This document shows positions 45,481-59,300 of a stretch of 64,000 nucleotides of DNA, one piece after another (position 1 is the stretch's first letter; the number at the start of each line of letters is the position of its first letter). The position numbers and the translations under genes are program-made. Source of the DNA: Melampsora larici-populina 98AG31 (Eukaryota > Basidiomycota > Pucciniomycetes > Pucciniales > Melampsoraceae); assembly GCF_000204055.1 (NCBI RefSeq), contig NW_006768774.1, forward strand, positions 281,851-345,850, given 5' to 3'. The notes beneath the pieces are model-generated. The model did not search any database. It worked only from the letters and a program-made list of their open reading frames with translations, and was not told the DNA's origin.

Positions 45481-47288
45481 TTAAATACAATTACAATTAA
45501 ATAAACCTATTGAAAGGTTTCATTTCGATTTCATCCTTCTGTTCCCATCGAGCGCGATGGGAATCTACCTTACCACCCATCCCATCATCTTTTCAATTCT
45601 CAACTCGCTTACACCCTCAAGATTTACCTTTAATCTAACTGGACGATATTTCAAATCAAAAACGATCAATATTTCCTCTTAGTCGTGGTTGCTTGATTAG
45701 AGTGTTGTTGGCCTCCGGCTACGATCCATCTGGTCATACGGCTCGCTGATTTGAATATTGCTGCATCAAAATCGACTGTATCAATTGAATTGATTGTATC
45801 AACCACCTCTAACCAAACTCTTGCGGTTACTGGTTCACTAGTTAATCGATCAAGTAATGCTCAAAGTCGTACATCTTCCAATCCATCTCATCATCGGCTG
45901 ATTGTTTTGTCTTACTTAATCTTACATAGATCACCATGTCACGTCAAAAAAGAAGGAAAAGAGCCGAAAAGAATGGATTCAAGAAGAAAAACTTCAAATC
46001 TAAAACATCCCCATCAGCTGTCAAGCGGCGAACTGAGAGATGGAAATCTTATTACGACCTAGGCCGATTACATCCTCAAAGGCATACCCGCCGAACTGAA
46101 ATTAAAGCTAGACTCACCAAAGAGCTTGGACTTCCTCCTGACACTCTCTTCATATTCAGATGGAGTCGAGATAGTGATCATTACACTTTGGATCGCGATC
46201 CAATCATGATCAGTTCTGGAACGGTTGCTGTCATCAACGCGGCCAATCTTTCACTCATTTTGGTGGTTCGCTGCACCAAATTCAAAGACCTCACACCCTC
46301 AGTACGTGCCGCGTTTGATGAAGCAATCTCGACCACTTACAAGACAGCACGTGCTCGATGGAAGTGTTTAACTAATAGAGCAACTAAGAGACTTCAGGAG
46401 GCGGGTATTTATTGGGGTTGGATGGGATGTGCGGGATGGAGAGGAGGATCTGACCTAGATCTTTCAGCTGGTCAGTCAATCTCGAATACATATCTACTTC
46501 AATGCAGTTTGCTGATGTTCATCAGAATAGCACCTTATTCTCTGAATGATTTCACATCTTCAAAGGTGGATCGTATTGATGATGACCGACAAAGAATGGC
46601 CAAATTCCACAAGATCCGTGATTTCCTGGCTGAACGCTTTGCTTCACTAGCTTTTTCCATCTTTGTATCAAACCTTCAGCTTGGTTTTGATGCCAACGTA
46701 CCCGGATTCGACGATCTAGAGTGGCAAGATACTGCGAACGGGAAGGTCTTTGCTTCAAATATGGCAGTTACTGCTGATGGGTTTTTCAATGATCCTCATG
46801 AAGATGGTGATCATACTCGGTATGCATATGGAATCCACTGCTTGATTGATCGTGAGACTGGTATCCCTCATCAGGTGGAAGGATCGCCTAGAAAGGGATC
46901 AATCTGTGGAGCTATGTTCATCCTAAAGAAGTTCGATGTGGTGGTGGACCTGGATCCTTTGGATGGTATATATGAAGCTGTATGGGATACTTCGGTGAGT
47001 GTGAAGTGTATAATGAATGAAAAGATGGTCCCTAACGTGAATCATGCACCAGGTTGAACATTACACATCAGAATCAGTCACATACAATGAATACGGCGAA
47101 GAAGTACATCCTACAAAGTGCCGCATTACCCGCTACGGCTCCTCATGTCAGATTTCACAGTCACTAGTTGACCGTATTTCCCTACTTGAAAAAGATAGAG
47201 ATAAAGAAGGCATGTCTTCCAGTGAGTGGGAGGCTTATCGTAGATCACGTGTGAAGGCTTATGAACAGGAAACTGCCTTTAAAGAAGT

Positions 47289-47292
47289 ACGT
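47289..47292 (+). repeat. Target duplication of the gypsy element, left (ACGT)
   Basis: Matches 63232-63235. Confidence 0.85.
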
Positions 47293-47773
47293 TGTAGAAC
47301 TTATAACCCAACAAGGGTTATACAGAGCTGGAAGAGGATAATCTACTAATAAAATGACTAGTAGAAGTTGTCTAAGGACTGCTCTTCTAAAACAACACAA
47401 TCAGAAAGAGCTCTGTTGTATTGAGTACTGATAAGGCACCAGAGAAATATAACTTCACACGTAATTTTAACTTCAAAAGCACACTTTGTATTACTATCAA
47501 CACTGCTATAGTGTTATTCCCAATTGATAACTGAAAAAAAAAAATAAGCAATATCTGATTGATATTATTCCCAATAAGTCTTTATGACTATAAAACTGAA
47601 GTAAATTTCTCTTTATAACTGTAATAAAGGGCGTATTTAAGTGAACAGGTACTATTAAAATAAGTTTATGATGATAAACAAAATAATAATGGCGTAAATG
47701 ATAAAGAAAAAAAAAGGGGAACAACAGTCCCAAAACCCTCTCAAAGTATATATAACAATGTACTAGAACTTTT

Positions 47774-48051
47774 CACTACCAGCATAAAGTAATTTTCCCC
47801 AGTAAAAAATGAATACATTTAGAGCAAAAAATGATTGAAAATGCATTTAATCAGCATTTAATCAGCAATAAATCAGCATTATTCAGCATGAAATCAGCAT
47901 TATTCAGCATGAAATCAGCATTATTCAGCATGAAATCAGCATTATTCAGCATTAAATCAGCATTATTCAGCATTAAATGAGCATTCTTGATTAAAAAATG
48001 CATTAAATGTAATTGTTTTTTCCTTGGGAAATATACCTTTTGCTGGGAGTG
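47774..48051. mobile_element. CACTA-type MITE (278 bp) in the gypsy 3' LTR
   Basis: The ends CACTACCAGCATAAAG and (reverse strand) CACTCCCAGCAAAAGG form terminal inverted repeats of about 28 bp. A 3-bp TTT duplication flanks it (47771-47773, 48052-48054). The empty site AACTTTTACAATGG is present in the other LTR near 60449. CACT ends and a 3-bp duplication fit the CACTA superfamily. The middle (47860-47985) is a tandem array of ATTCAGCATGAAATCAGC-like units of about 21 bp. Confidence 0.85.
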
Positions 48052-48772
48052 TTTACAATGGTCAACAGCCTCAAAACCAATCAAATCCGCCCAAAATTCC
48101 CTAAAAACCCTATGATGACGCAATGTAATGGTTTTGTTACTAATAAATGATGTAATTTTCACAGCTAAAAGTGATCAATGACGCAATAATATGATGTACA
48201 GCACTTCTTATGATGAATACAGGTGATTTTTTCCTTGTAAACTAGCTGAAAACCAATTTTTGAGATTACAAATTTTTTCAGATGTGCTCCAATTTTTGAT
48301 TACTAAAGTGCATCTTGTAGCCCACGTGTTACTGATCATTTCTGACACCTACATGACCTACTTCTGATGAGTGATGAGTAAGATATTGAGTTGTGAAGTT
48401 AAGGTTTTTAGTGTTACATATGACTTGTGACTGTAAATTCGAGATTCACACCAATTCTTTATTTGCCTTATAACCTTTTACACACACCTCCGTTACTAAT
48501 GATTTAAAGTTTGTACATTATGTAATCCACTCTTCTGCGTTGAATGAGCCATCTACCAACCTATTCTGACGTCATTTGACATATGTAATTAGCTGAAAAC
48601 CTCCATTTTCCACGAATTTCACCCATTTTCTTCACTTTTCACAGCTACTACTATCTTTTTCTTGCTCATGTAATATGACATCATCATCTATAGCCTTAAA
48701 AATCCCGGAAAATCCTCTTGGCAACCTTAAATTCCATCACTACCACTATTACACAACCAAACTACACGTGTA

Positions 48773-51647
48773 CAGTCAAACCCCTCATAAGGCATACCCC
48801 TTGGTCCAGCCATTTAGGTATGCCTTATGAGGGTTTAAGCCTTAAGAGGGAAACCGTATTATGGCATAACATCATGCTTTTACATTTATACCTTATAATT
48901 GCATAATTTCATGCAATAACACGGGTTTAGCGCGCAGCACATTGGGACAAGTTGGCAAAAGTCACAAGACCTGACATATATTTCAATTCATGAAGATAAT
49001 AAACTATGTGAATACATCCTATTCTCTTCCTTTTCCTTTGTCAAGCTTTGATGTAAAAAAAATCAGAAATAGAACTTTGTTTCTTGTTTGCAAAGTTGAT
49101 GTAAGAGATGACCTCTTTTTGATAGATACGCATAGAGGCATCAAATTGTGGTCCAGATTCGTGATTGGTTCCTTCCATGTAGGCAGTCAAAAGAGACATT
49201 GCCTTCATTGCCTCAGCGCTTGTTGGCACAGCCTCGGGTTCAACTTGCAGTTGAGGTTCTTCATCAATTGCTTGGAATTGAGCAAAGATTTCTTCGGGAG
49301 TTTCAAGGCCGGCAAATTGAGGAGTTTCACCCTCTGGATTCAAGAGCTCAGCGATTGACATACGATTCGCCCGGCCAATCATACCAGCATCTTCAAGCTC
49401 TTGGATGTCATCTTCAAGGTTTACATTTGGAGGTTGAAGGAGTCCTTGGTCATTTCGGATCGGAGTGACAATCCTGAATTGTATATGACTCAAAATCAGT
49501 ATTCATAGGATATGTCAAACCAATGTGTTGAATATAGGCACTAGCTTACGAGTCATTATTGTCTCTGAACTTAACAATTCCCGAATGGCGCCAACAGTTC
49601 TTGATTGTTTCCTTGGAAACTGAGTGCCATGCATACTTACAGATTCGCATTGCTGTGAGGACATCGATCTTGAAGACCTTTGATGGCTCAACGTTCTCTG
49701 AGTGTAATCGTAGTGATCGATTGAGGTATCGTTTCCGGTAGTGACATTTTAGTGCGTAGATGATTCCCGCATCACAAGGCTGAACATGTGCTGTAAGGTT
49801 TGCCTTGAAGAACTCAAGTCGAATATTTTTAAGAAAACCATCTGGAACTTTGTGACCACTAAAATTGTCAACCCAAAGTATGATTTTGCGCGTGAGGGAT
49901 TGGTCAAATTCACCGATCCAAGCCAAGAAAACCTTTGAGTTCATCCATGCTGTGTCATTATTGTAATACTCAATTCCAAGCTTCTTGGGTGTCTTTCCTT
50001 TGAAGACTCGGGGACACGCCGATTTACCAATGAAGCCGAGATGTCATTTGTCGGATCCAGTTGCATTACAAGTCACAATGACTGTGAGACGATATGCCAC
50101 ACTCTTTACTCCGTGACCTCCTTCAGTGGCAAGTCCTTTATCAGGAGGTAATCTGCCATGAGAGATTGAAACATAAATATATTGACAGAGGTTTCCAAAA
50201 GAAGAACTCAATGAGGAAGAGTTAGCTTACGCATAGAAGAGTCCAGGCTCATCCATGTTGTAGATGTTTTCTGGATCGTATTCAGAATTGATCTCTTGAA
50301 CTCGCTTCGTTTCATCTTCAACAACTTGTGGATCAGCCGAAGCGGCTTCACCGTGTTTCTTAACCGAGCGAATTCCGTAACGATGCTTGAAACTATCCAA
50401 CCATCCACCTTGAAGCTTGAGCCATTCTGTACTCGGTAATCCTTCCAAGCGTGCAAAATGCTTCCACTTGTTTCGAATCTCGTCACCACTAACAACTAGG
50501 CCACTTTTTTCAGCACTTTCTATCCAAGCCATAACAAGTGAGTCGATTTTTGGGTAAGCTACTGTTCGAACTCGTTTCATATCTGGTGGACATGTCGGTA
50601 ATTTAGCTCGGATGGATACTTCGTCTTTGACCCACTTGCTGACAAGAGGCTGTGTGATCGTCAAGTGTGGAATCTTTGCTGTAAAGTGTTTGGCGGTTTT
50701 TGTCTGACTCTCTCCATTGGCGTGGTACCAGTTAAGCATTTCAACTTTTTCATGAATTGTGGCGTCGCATCGTTGGCCGGCTCAAGGATTATGCTTAGCA
50801 TTTGTGATCGATTTTCGTGAGGATTTCTTGCTCGAAGTAAGGTGTTTGGAATCTTGAATTGCTTTATTTTCGCGTTGTTTTTTCCTCTTGTGCTCTTCAT
50901 TTTCAATTAGCTCTTGCTGATAAGATTGAATTACTTTTGTCAGATCATCAAACTGAGATTGAGTGAGTTCCAGAGGCAAGGATTCGGCGAGAAAAATCAG
51001 CTTGTTAACAATGAGCTGCTCGTCGATGAAGTTGGCACCCTGGTCGATGAAATCTTCTTCTTCAGGTGAAATGTTCTCCCCAGCTTCTTGACGTCTACAA
51101 ATCTCTTTTACCTTGTCTTGAGACATTCTACGGAGATATGCCACACCCTTTTCCAGCAAGTCAAGCTCATGTTCCTCATGGACTAAATCAGGAGGAAAAT
51201 CAGATGGAACCATACTGGAAGCCGCCAGAAAAATGATGTTCCCAATTCGAGTGGCATGAATTGGAGAAGAATCTTTAAATTTAATTGGTGAAACTGATAA
51301 TGATGGTGAATCCGAGTCTTCTTCTGTTTGGGGCTTGCGTTTTTTGGGTGGCATTGTGTGGTCAATGTTTGTTCAATGGTTAATTCAAGTGAATTCACGT
51401 GGAATTGATTTTTTTAAGGCTTGGGACAAATTTTACTATGGAGATACAACCTCTTCAACTACATACACATACTAAATTTGGCATAATGCATGCCTTATGA
51501 CCTACTGGTGGCCAAAAAAAAAGTATGCATTAACTGGTTACACGGTGAAGGCATAATTTGGCCCTGACCTTGCTCGTCCAGACCAAAATGTATGCAATTT
51601 GACGGGTTATGCCATTATACGGGTATGCTGTAAGAGGGGTTCGACTG
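48773..51647. mobile_element. Pogo/Tigger-type transposon (2875 bp) in the gypsy 3' LTR
   Basis: The ends CAGTCAAACCCCTC and (reverse strand) CAGTCGAACCCCTC are flanked by TA (48771-48772, 51648-51649). The empty site CACGTGTACCTCTTG occurs in the other LTR near 62793. It carries one minus-strand transposase gene. Confidence 0.93.
49041..51354 (-). pseudogene. Pogo-type transposase (CENP-B HTH plus DDE_1), two nonsense codons
   Basis: The start is the ATG at 51354 (MPPKKRKPQTEED, a nuclear-signal-like beginning). About 180 residues of charged, coiled-coil-like sequence precede a psq/CENP-B helix-turn-helix (EMLNWYHANGESQTKTAKHF) and a Tc5-type HTH (IRNKWKHFARLEGLPSTEW). DDE_1 residues: YNMDEPGLFYA, ILWVDNFSGH and HVQPCDAGII, with introns near 50140-50235 and 49482-49555. 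The C-terminus ends QSSISDFFYIKA, as in pogo relatives. In-frame TGA at 50782-50784 (between the N-terminal region and the HTH) and at 50044-50046 disable it; both could be CGA-to-TGA changes. Length otherwise suits the family. Confidence 0.88.
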
Positions 51648-52083
51648 TACCTCTTGTTTACCAACTTCGAAAAAGTGCTTTTTTCCTAATAACTTCTGTT
51701 TCTACTTATCAACCTTGAAGATTAAAATTGTCATAGTATCATATAATGTTGTTCTTTCATATTCTAACCTCATAATACCCATAACTTTATTTTTACTAAC
51801 CTAAAAACCATTTTCCAACCTTTATACCTATAATTTCGAATTTTTCTTATGTTTTTCTTTCTTTCTTTTTGTAATAAATTTGTAAGTAAACTATAATGAT
51901 CTTAATATATAATGTGAAATAAAATGATGTAATGTTGACCTAATGACCAATACATAAGCCTACAAGAGCTTCAATTGATCAAAAACCTCCATTTCGAATT
52001 TTCTTTCCTGCTGAATCCTGCTAATAAACTGGTAAACTGGTAATTGTGAATTTTTTAATTGATCCCATAAATTGATCAACACA

Positions 52084-52098
52084 TCCTCCTCTTCTTCC
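52084..52098 (-). promoter_or_regulatory. Gypsy polypurine tract
   Basis: Minus-strand GGAAGAAGAGGAGGA directly abuts the 3' LTR start (TGTGTTGATC). Confidence 0.8.
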
Positions 52099-52180
52099 AA
52101 ACTGCCCCCAGTTTATCAATTAAACAATTCAATTAAACACTCTAAATCACTAAATTCTCGAATTTTCCTTTATTTCCAAT

Positions 52181-53093
52181 ATGGTCAACACTGTTTCACC
52201 TTCTGTAGCTTCACCTTGTGTCCAATGCCGGATGGTAAACTCCTCCTGCCACTATCAAATCAATCCTGCTTGCCAAAGATGCCATAGTCTAGGAATAATA
52301 TGCTGTAAGTCCAATTTCTTTCTTCTATTTCTTTCTTCTTTTCTTTATAATAAGTTTCAATGTTTTTATTTAATTCTTTTACTAATTTTTAATGTCTTTT
52401 CTTTATTTAATTTTAATAGCCTACCCCTCAGCGCCTTCATCCAATAATTCACCTGTACCTAATTCTCCTGCCAACAATTACCCTCCACCAAACACGCCTA
52501 ATACTCCTATCAGAATAAATTTCCTTAACCCTTATAATATTAATTTAAATAACACGCCTTCAGCACCTGATTCCCCTAATCCCTCTATTACTTCATCAAT
52601 TGAAACCAACTTTACTACATCTGATCCATTTTTTGAAAGATTATATGAACATAACCTGGCGTGGAAAACTGATTATATAACTTATCAGAATTGGCATTCT
52701 TGGAGGATCCTGGATGATACAATCAGACAATTTAAAGAAGCAGGCTTTGAAGTTCCAAACATAATTAATAATCATTATCATTTGTTGCGTGCACATTCTA
52801 TAGCTGAGTATGTTTCAAGAAGGGGTGAAGATGAGTGTTTGACTGTAGCAACTTTTATTCCATTCCTTAATCATGCTGAGCGTGCAAATGCTGCTATTTT
52901 ATCCCCCTACAGTACTCCTTCTACCAATCCTCCTAATACTGAACCTCCTCTAATTAATTATGTTAATAATAGTCCTCCTGTAATTCCCGCTGTAAATTCT
53001 CCTTATACTGATTATAATTATTCTGAATATACTCCTACTATTTATGAACTTCCAAGCTGGCTTGATCCACGCCTTTTCCCTTCTTCTCCTTAA
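52181..53093 (+). CDS. Antisense Zn(II)2Cys6 cluster protein encoded in the gypsy element (265 aa)
   Basis: Exons 52181-52304 and 52420-53093 (798 nt) flank a 115-nt GT-AG intron. Residues about 10-43 form a fungal binuclear zinc cluster: CVQC, six residues, C, seven residues, CQRC, six residues, C, fitting C-x2-C-x6-C-x5-12-C-x2-C-x6-8-C. Exon 2 has a Pro/Asn/Ser-rich linker, a conserved-looking block (WKTDYITYQNWHSWRILDDT) and a second Pro/Asn-rich region ending ELPSWLDPRLFPSSP. It lies between pol and the polypurine tract on the strand opposite to gag-pol, inside the element. A DNA-binding regulator of the element or host is a reasonable guess, nothing more. The frame is intact although gag-pol is not. 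Base use (AT-rich third positions) matches the element, arguing for long residence. Confidence 0.75.
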
Positions 53094-53303
53094 TTTTTTT
53101 TTTTTTTTTTTTTTTTAACTTGTACATTTTTAATCTTCTTTTAAAATTTTAATATAATTATTATACTGATAACTAGTGAAACATATCCTTTTTTTTTTTT
53201 TAAATCTTATCTTATATTTTTATTCTGGTCTTTTAATTCTTTTAATCTTTTATATATATTTTTATCTTTTGAAATTAATAATATTATTAGTGGTAATTTA
53301 TAC
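53094..53303. other. AT-rich spacer with a 23-base T-run
   Basis: T-run at 53094-53116 directly after the zinc-cluster stop codon, then AT-rich sequence up to the end of pol. Seen from the minus strand the T-run is an A-run downstream of pol. Confidence 0.6.
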
Positions 53304-56300
53304 TTATAATTGCGCCTCTTCCTCTTCAATGCCCACCTCCTCTTCTTCTGCTAATATTGCCACACCCCTAGGATAAAATCTTTTAACATGTTCAGCAGCA
53401 TATTTTCGCGATAATTGAGTTCCATCTAACTCTTCTAGAATATAAGCACCTCCCATATGTTGTTCAACTACCTTATAAGGCCCATTCCATCTATTTTTAA
53501 ATAATTTTCCCCATTGAAATTCTAAACTTTTGTTATAAGTTAATACCAAAGTTCCCTTCTCTAATGGATTTCTTAATCTATGCGCATTTTTCTTGTCCCA
53601 ATATATAATTCCATCTACTCTTGCCTTCATCATCTTTTCATAAGCCTTCTTAATTAATTCTTCTCTTCCCAATAATTGTTCCATTCTTGCTTTTAATAAA
53701 TCTTCAATACCTAAAAATGTCCCAATCAATACCTAAAAATAAAATTGCTAGTTGATTAAATAACATCTCATAAGGAGATAATCCAGTGGTTCTTTTCGTG
53801 GAAATCCTGTCTGCAAATAATACTTGAGGTAGAAATGTTTCCCAAGAAGTCCCAGTCTCATCACTTAATTTTACCAAAGCTCCTTTAATATCCTTATGAC
53901 CTCTTTCAACCATTCCTTCTGACTGTGGCCAATATGCCGTGGATTCCCCTAATTTTGATCCTGACATAGCAATTGCATCTCTAAATACCCCTTTAAATTC
54001 AGAACCTCCATCCACAGTAAAACATTTAACAGAACCATATCTCATTAACCATTCTTTAGTAATAAATTTGGCCACTGCAGGTGCTGTTAACTTCTTTAAA
54101 GGTGCAGCTTCTACCCATCCAGTTAAATCATCTCTAGCTATTATAGCATAATTATAATTACCCGACTTAATATGAATTGCATCCAAGCTCACTCTTCCAA
54201 ATAAAGTACTTTCACCAGTTGCCCTTCCCATTTCTTTTTCTTTCTTTGAACTTTTCTTCTGACATATTTCACACGTCAATACCCAATCTCTAACAAATTC
54301 CTTCATTTCAGGCCACCAGAATCTTACCAAACATCTTTTATAAGTCTCCTCAATTCCTCTATGTCCTAATTCCTCATGTAATTTCTCTAAAACAAACCTT
54401 TGTCCTTCTAAATTTGAAACAACCAATCTTCCATAAGGTACTCCTCTTTTCTTCAATCTTTCATTTTCCACGTAATAAGAAGGAGCTCTATTCTTAAGCC
54501 TTTGAAACTCATCATCCAAGCATCCTTCAGGTCTTTTTAAAGTTGTTAAATACTCTTGTAAATACTTCCAAACACCTTCTTGCGCCCAAATTGTTCCACT
54601 CTCTTCCTCCTCTTTTTCTGATGTTAAATCCTCATTCTGCAATTTAAAACTTTCATATACTTTAATATCTTTATCCTCCTCATTAAAACTCTCAGCTGAA
54701 TCTGAATCACTTCCACACATTCTTCTTGATAATCCATCTGGCATTCCAAAGCTTTTAGCATGTTTATGAACTAAATCAAATGAAAATAATTGAATGAAAG
54801 CTACCCATCTTGTCATAGCAGCATTAGGTAAACTTGGCGTGTTAATCATCTAAATTAAAGCCTTTGCATCCACTTGTAATTCAAAATGTTGACCCCATAA
54901 CTTTGTTCTGAACTTTTTAAGAATCTTTGCCACACCACATAGCTCTAATTTGGGTTGAGAATACCTTGATTCCACCTCAGTAAATACTTCTGATTCATAG
55001 AATACTGGCCTGACTTCCCCATTTCCATCCGCTTGCATTAATACTCCTCCAGCTGCTATATGACTTGAATCCACGGCTAGAATAATTGGACTTGCTTCTT
55101 CATTATAATCCAAAGCTGATAATATTATATCTTCCCCAACAATCTTCTTCAATAAATTAAAAGCATCCTCACACTCTTGACTCCATATAAACTCCACTTT
55201 TAATCTTGTAAGCCTTCTTAAAGGTGCTGCCAAATGACCAAAATTAGGAATAAACATTCTTACATATATACACGTGCCCAAAAATCCTAATACTTGAGTT
55301 TTATTTGTTGGAGTTGGCCAACTTTGAATCTTATTCTTCTTTTTAATTGATATACTCCTTCCTTTCTTGCTTACAATATGTCCAACAATTTCCAAAGCAG
55401 GTACACACACAGCAAACTTCTTTCCAGACACAGTAAGTCCTGCTTCTTCAATCCTGAACAACATTCTTTCTAAAACCATGGCATATTCCCAAATAAATTT
55501 TCTTATACCATTATTTTCTTTTAATACTTCATTATAATAATCTGATTCAGGTCCTTTAATACCACCATCATCAATAAAAATTCCCACGTGTTGAGGAATT
55601 TCATCTTGCAATATCCACATCATCTGAGCTTGATATACAGCTACTGAATTAGTTGCTCCTTGAGGTAATCTAGTTAATTGTAATCTTCCCAAAGGGGTTT
55701 CAAAAGTTGTTAAAGGACGTGAAAATGCTGCTAATTCCCTTTCATCATAACCTCCCATTATATCACCAAGTCCATAACAAGCTCTTCCAGCAAAGGATTC
55801 CACGAAATCTTCAGGAGCAGGTGGTACCCCAGAGTCCTTAATTGTTACTCTATTTAATACTTGTAAATCATGTACTACCCTTAATTTTCCATCACCTTTA
55901 AGTACACAGAATACAGGACTAGTATAACTTGATGTGGATTGTTCATAAAGACCTGTTCTTATTCTTTGTCTAACTAATTCAATGAAATCATTCCTTATTG
56001 CTACAGGTATAGGAATAGGTCTAATTTGCCAAGGCTCATGTTCCACCACGGGTATTGCATAAGGTTGTCCATATGAATGCTTCAATAATCCTCTTTCTTC
56101 TTCACAATAAGCTATTGCTGCTTCCCTTAATACCAATATTAATAAGAATAATTTCCATTCCTCCTCACTTAACCATTCTGCAGGACCAAAGTTGCATTGC
56201 TTAAGCCTTTCCACCGTGGTTTTCTCAGTTTCTTTGAAGACTGGAGGATTTTTAATTAAAGGAGTAATATAAGGATCCCTTGATAAAGGTGGTCTTTGTA

Positions 56301-59300
56301 AAGGAAGATTTAAATACTGTGGCATTGGCGCATTTACAGGTTTAACCTTCTTATCTACAGTCTTATATTTGGTACTATAACTCCTTAAATCCTTGAGTTC
56401 ACGCCCTCTCCCAAATATTTCTTGATCTTCCAAGCACATAATTAAGCTTAATTCATTTATTAAATCATAATCCACGCTTTCCTTCTCAAATTGCAACCCA
56501 AATACTTCTTCTTCATCATCTTCATCTTCAACTATATCATAATCAATTCCTAAACATAAATCACGTGCTGCATAACCTTGCCTTTCTTCAATTTCTACAT
56601 TTAATTCCCTTTCCCAATTTCCTTTATCAGGTTCACATAACCTCACCTTCATCCATACTCCTCTATTATCTTTTAATGTCATCATTTCCCCTAAATCTTT
56701 CTTGAAATCCAATTGAACAGCATAATCAAACAAGAAAGATCTTCCCAATATTATTGGAGTTTGAATCTCCTCAGTTACGTAGAATTGAACCAAGCCTTCA
56801 ATATTTCTACCAATTCTAACTTTCACTTTCTCAGCAATCCCACATAAAACAGTCTTCTGTCCGCCAATTCCTCTTACTGCTCCTTTAATATTAACCATAG
56901 TTTGAACAGGTAACAATTGCATAAACTTCTGAGGAACTATACTAATTTGAGATCCTGAATCAACCAATGCTTTCAATTTAATTTTACCAATTGTAATAGT
57001 AACATATCCCAAAGGCGTGGAATATAAAGGAGACTGAGGTAAATTAACTTCCAGAGATGAATTACTTTCAGAATCAAATTCAAAGTCAGATAAAGCTGTA
57101 CTATTAACTGCTGAAGCCATTGTTTCTTGATTCATATTTAATCTTCTCTTTGAAACCCACTTCTTAACTTCTTCAGATACCACAGGAGAAATGGCGCATA
57201 ATTCCTTAACTTGAATATCAATAACACTCTTCATTAATTTCTGAACCACGTCTGTTACAACTCTTGGATTGTCTGCAAAGACTGGCCTTTCCAATTTATT
57301 CTTCTGTTCCCCGTGTCCTGGCATTATATAAGAAGGTCTAATTGTTTTATTTGAACCTTCCTTAATGTTTCTATTATCATCATCAGCATGAATTCTTCTT
57401 AAGCTTTCCTCCATTTCATTTATACCAGCTTCTTCAATATTATTTTCTATATCTAAATCCATACCATCATCAATATCCTCAGCTTCTTCATTAATAGTAA
57501 CCTTCTTCTTCTTCTTAGGTTCAGCTTGAGTTACAGTCTTTCCACTACGTGTATTTGCTGTAATATCATATATTTTGGTTCCACCTCCTCCCAATAATTC
57601 ATTCCCATTACTTCTTAATATTTCAGGCATCCTCCAATTCCCTTCAAGAATACCACAACTTGTTTTAAGCTCTTGAATTTTATCTTTCCCGTCATTTTTA
57701 GTAATAATAGCTGTAGGAGTTACAGGTGGTACTACAGGTGTATTAACATGTACAGCAGGAGTTGTTACACGCTGTTGTTGTATATTTTGACGTGTAGCAT
57801 CATTGGCTTGCTGTTCAGAATATCTAATAACTTGCTGCCTGATTCCATCTTCTCCTTGCTTAAACATCCTTACATTTCCTGAAGGTAAGAAGAAACCATC
57901 CATCCTATCTTGCAATAATCCAGCTTGCTTATCTTGAATTACCCATCTACATCTTCCTACAGTATGTCCTTCAGTATTACAATACACGCAAAAGACAGTA
58001 CTTCCTTGATTTCCATTTGGAGGTGGTGGAGGTTGATAAGTATTTTGATTATTTGTATTTGGATTTTGAGGATTATAAGGTCTATTAACATTATTATTAT
58101 TATAAGGCCTGCTGTAATTGGGCTGTTGTCCTTTATAATTCTGAGCTGGAAAATTACGCGGCTGATTATTAAAATTGTTATTATTATTATAAGGTTGATT
58201 AACTCTTTGATAATTTGACGGATTTTGTTGATGTTGAGCTCTAAAAGGTTCAGCTTGTTGATGGATTTGAGTTTGTAAAGAATTTGAAACAGGAAGATAA
58301 GGATGCAATGCATTTACAGGTGGTAATAATAATGGAGCCTGCACGTGATTTATATGTAAATTTCCCAAGTCACTACATAAAACCTCCATTTGCTGCGTGG
58401 CTTTTGCTTGCATTCCTCCTATTTTAGCAACTTTATTACTAGTATCCTTTTGAATTACTTCACTTCTAACACCAGCAATTTCATTCTTAATTGCAAACTT
58501 CTCTTCTCCAATATCCTCAAAGATTAATAAAGCTTCTTCTTCAATATAATGATCCACAACCTTCTTTAATTTATTTAAATTAGGTAACCTATATCTTCCA
58601 CTATCCACCTTCTTCATTAACTTCTTTCTAATCATTCTTTTCTTGAATTTCTTTTGAAGTTCATCAGAGAAAGCATCATAGAAATGGCGTGCAACTTCTT
58701 CATCATTTGAATCAATATAATCATGTCTTGTTAAATATTGATGAATTTTGTCGAAATTAATTCTAAATGTTTGATATTCAGCTTTATTTGTAACACCACC
58801 AGTCCTAGCAGTTCTTTCTGACAAAGTTCTTAAATGATCAATTGAATATCTTGGTTGCTCCATGGTAGTTTGATACCTTTCAATTAATTGTTCCTTAACT
58901 TTCTTCCAACTCCATTCACCAGTACCCCAACCATCCATTTCACGTATTTCCTCCTTCAATTCTTCTCCAACAACAAAGCTAGTAACTTGTCTAACCATAT
59001 CAAGTTCTGAGGCGCCATTTGCTTCAGCTTGACTATGATAATTAATGATAAACTTCTTAACATTCCTTCCAACTTCAAATCTAATACTTGAATCAGTATT
59101 ATCAATTCTACGTGGTTTAATATGACTTCTAGCCTCCTCATTCCTTTCTTCACTACTAACATCTCCATTACTAGTTGAATCATCATCTGAAGAACTTGGA
59201 GAACTTGAATAATCTCCTCCATCATCTTCTTTAATAATTTTCTTAATAACCTTCTTGCCTTTACTCTTTTTCACGACTTTTACCACTTCTTTTTCCTTCT

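Larger units (their letters stand above)
43814..45935. other. Repeat-rich intergenic region between the FAR1-OTU and TET/JBP genes
   Basis: It consists of the tandem repeats and palindrome cluster (43957-45080), the AATTGAAT-type repeat (45090-45480), and the probable promoter of the oxygenase gene (45480-45935). No tRNA or other RNA gene was seen. Confidence 0.6.
47293..52083 (-). repeat. Gypsy 3' LTR, containing a CACTA MITE and a pogo element
   Basis: LTR sequence is 47293-47773, 48052-48772 and 51648-52083. Pairs with 59971-63231. Confidence 0.93.

Noticed and set aside
47860..47985. Tandem ATTCAGCATGAAATCAGC-like repeat as an independent satellite
   Set aside because: It lies wholly inside the CACTA MITE, whose boundaries are set by the empty site.
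57673..58218. Plus-strand open frames antisense to gag
   Set aside because: They are shadows of AAT/TTA-rich gag codons, with no start context, splice sites or domain, unlike the zinc-cluster gene at 52181.
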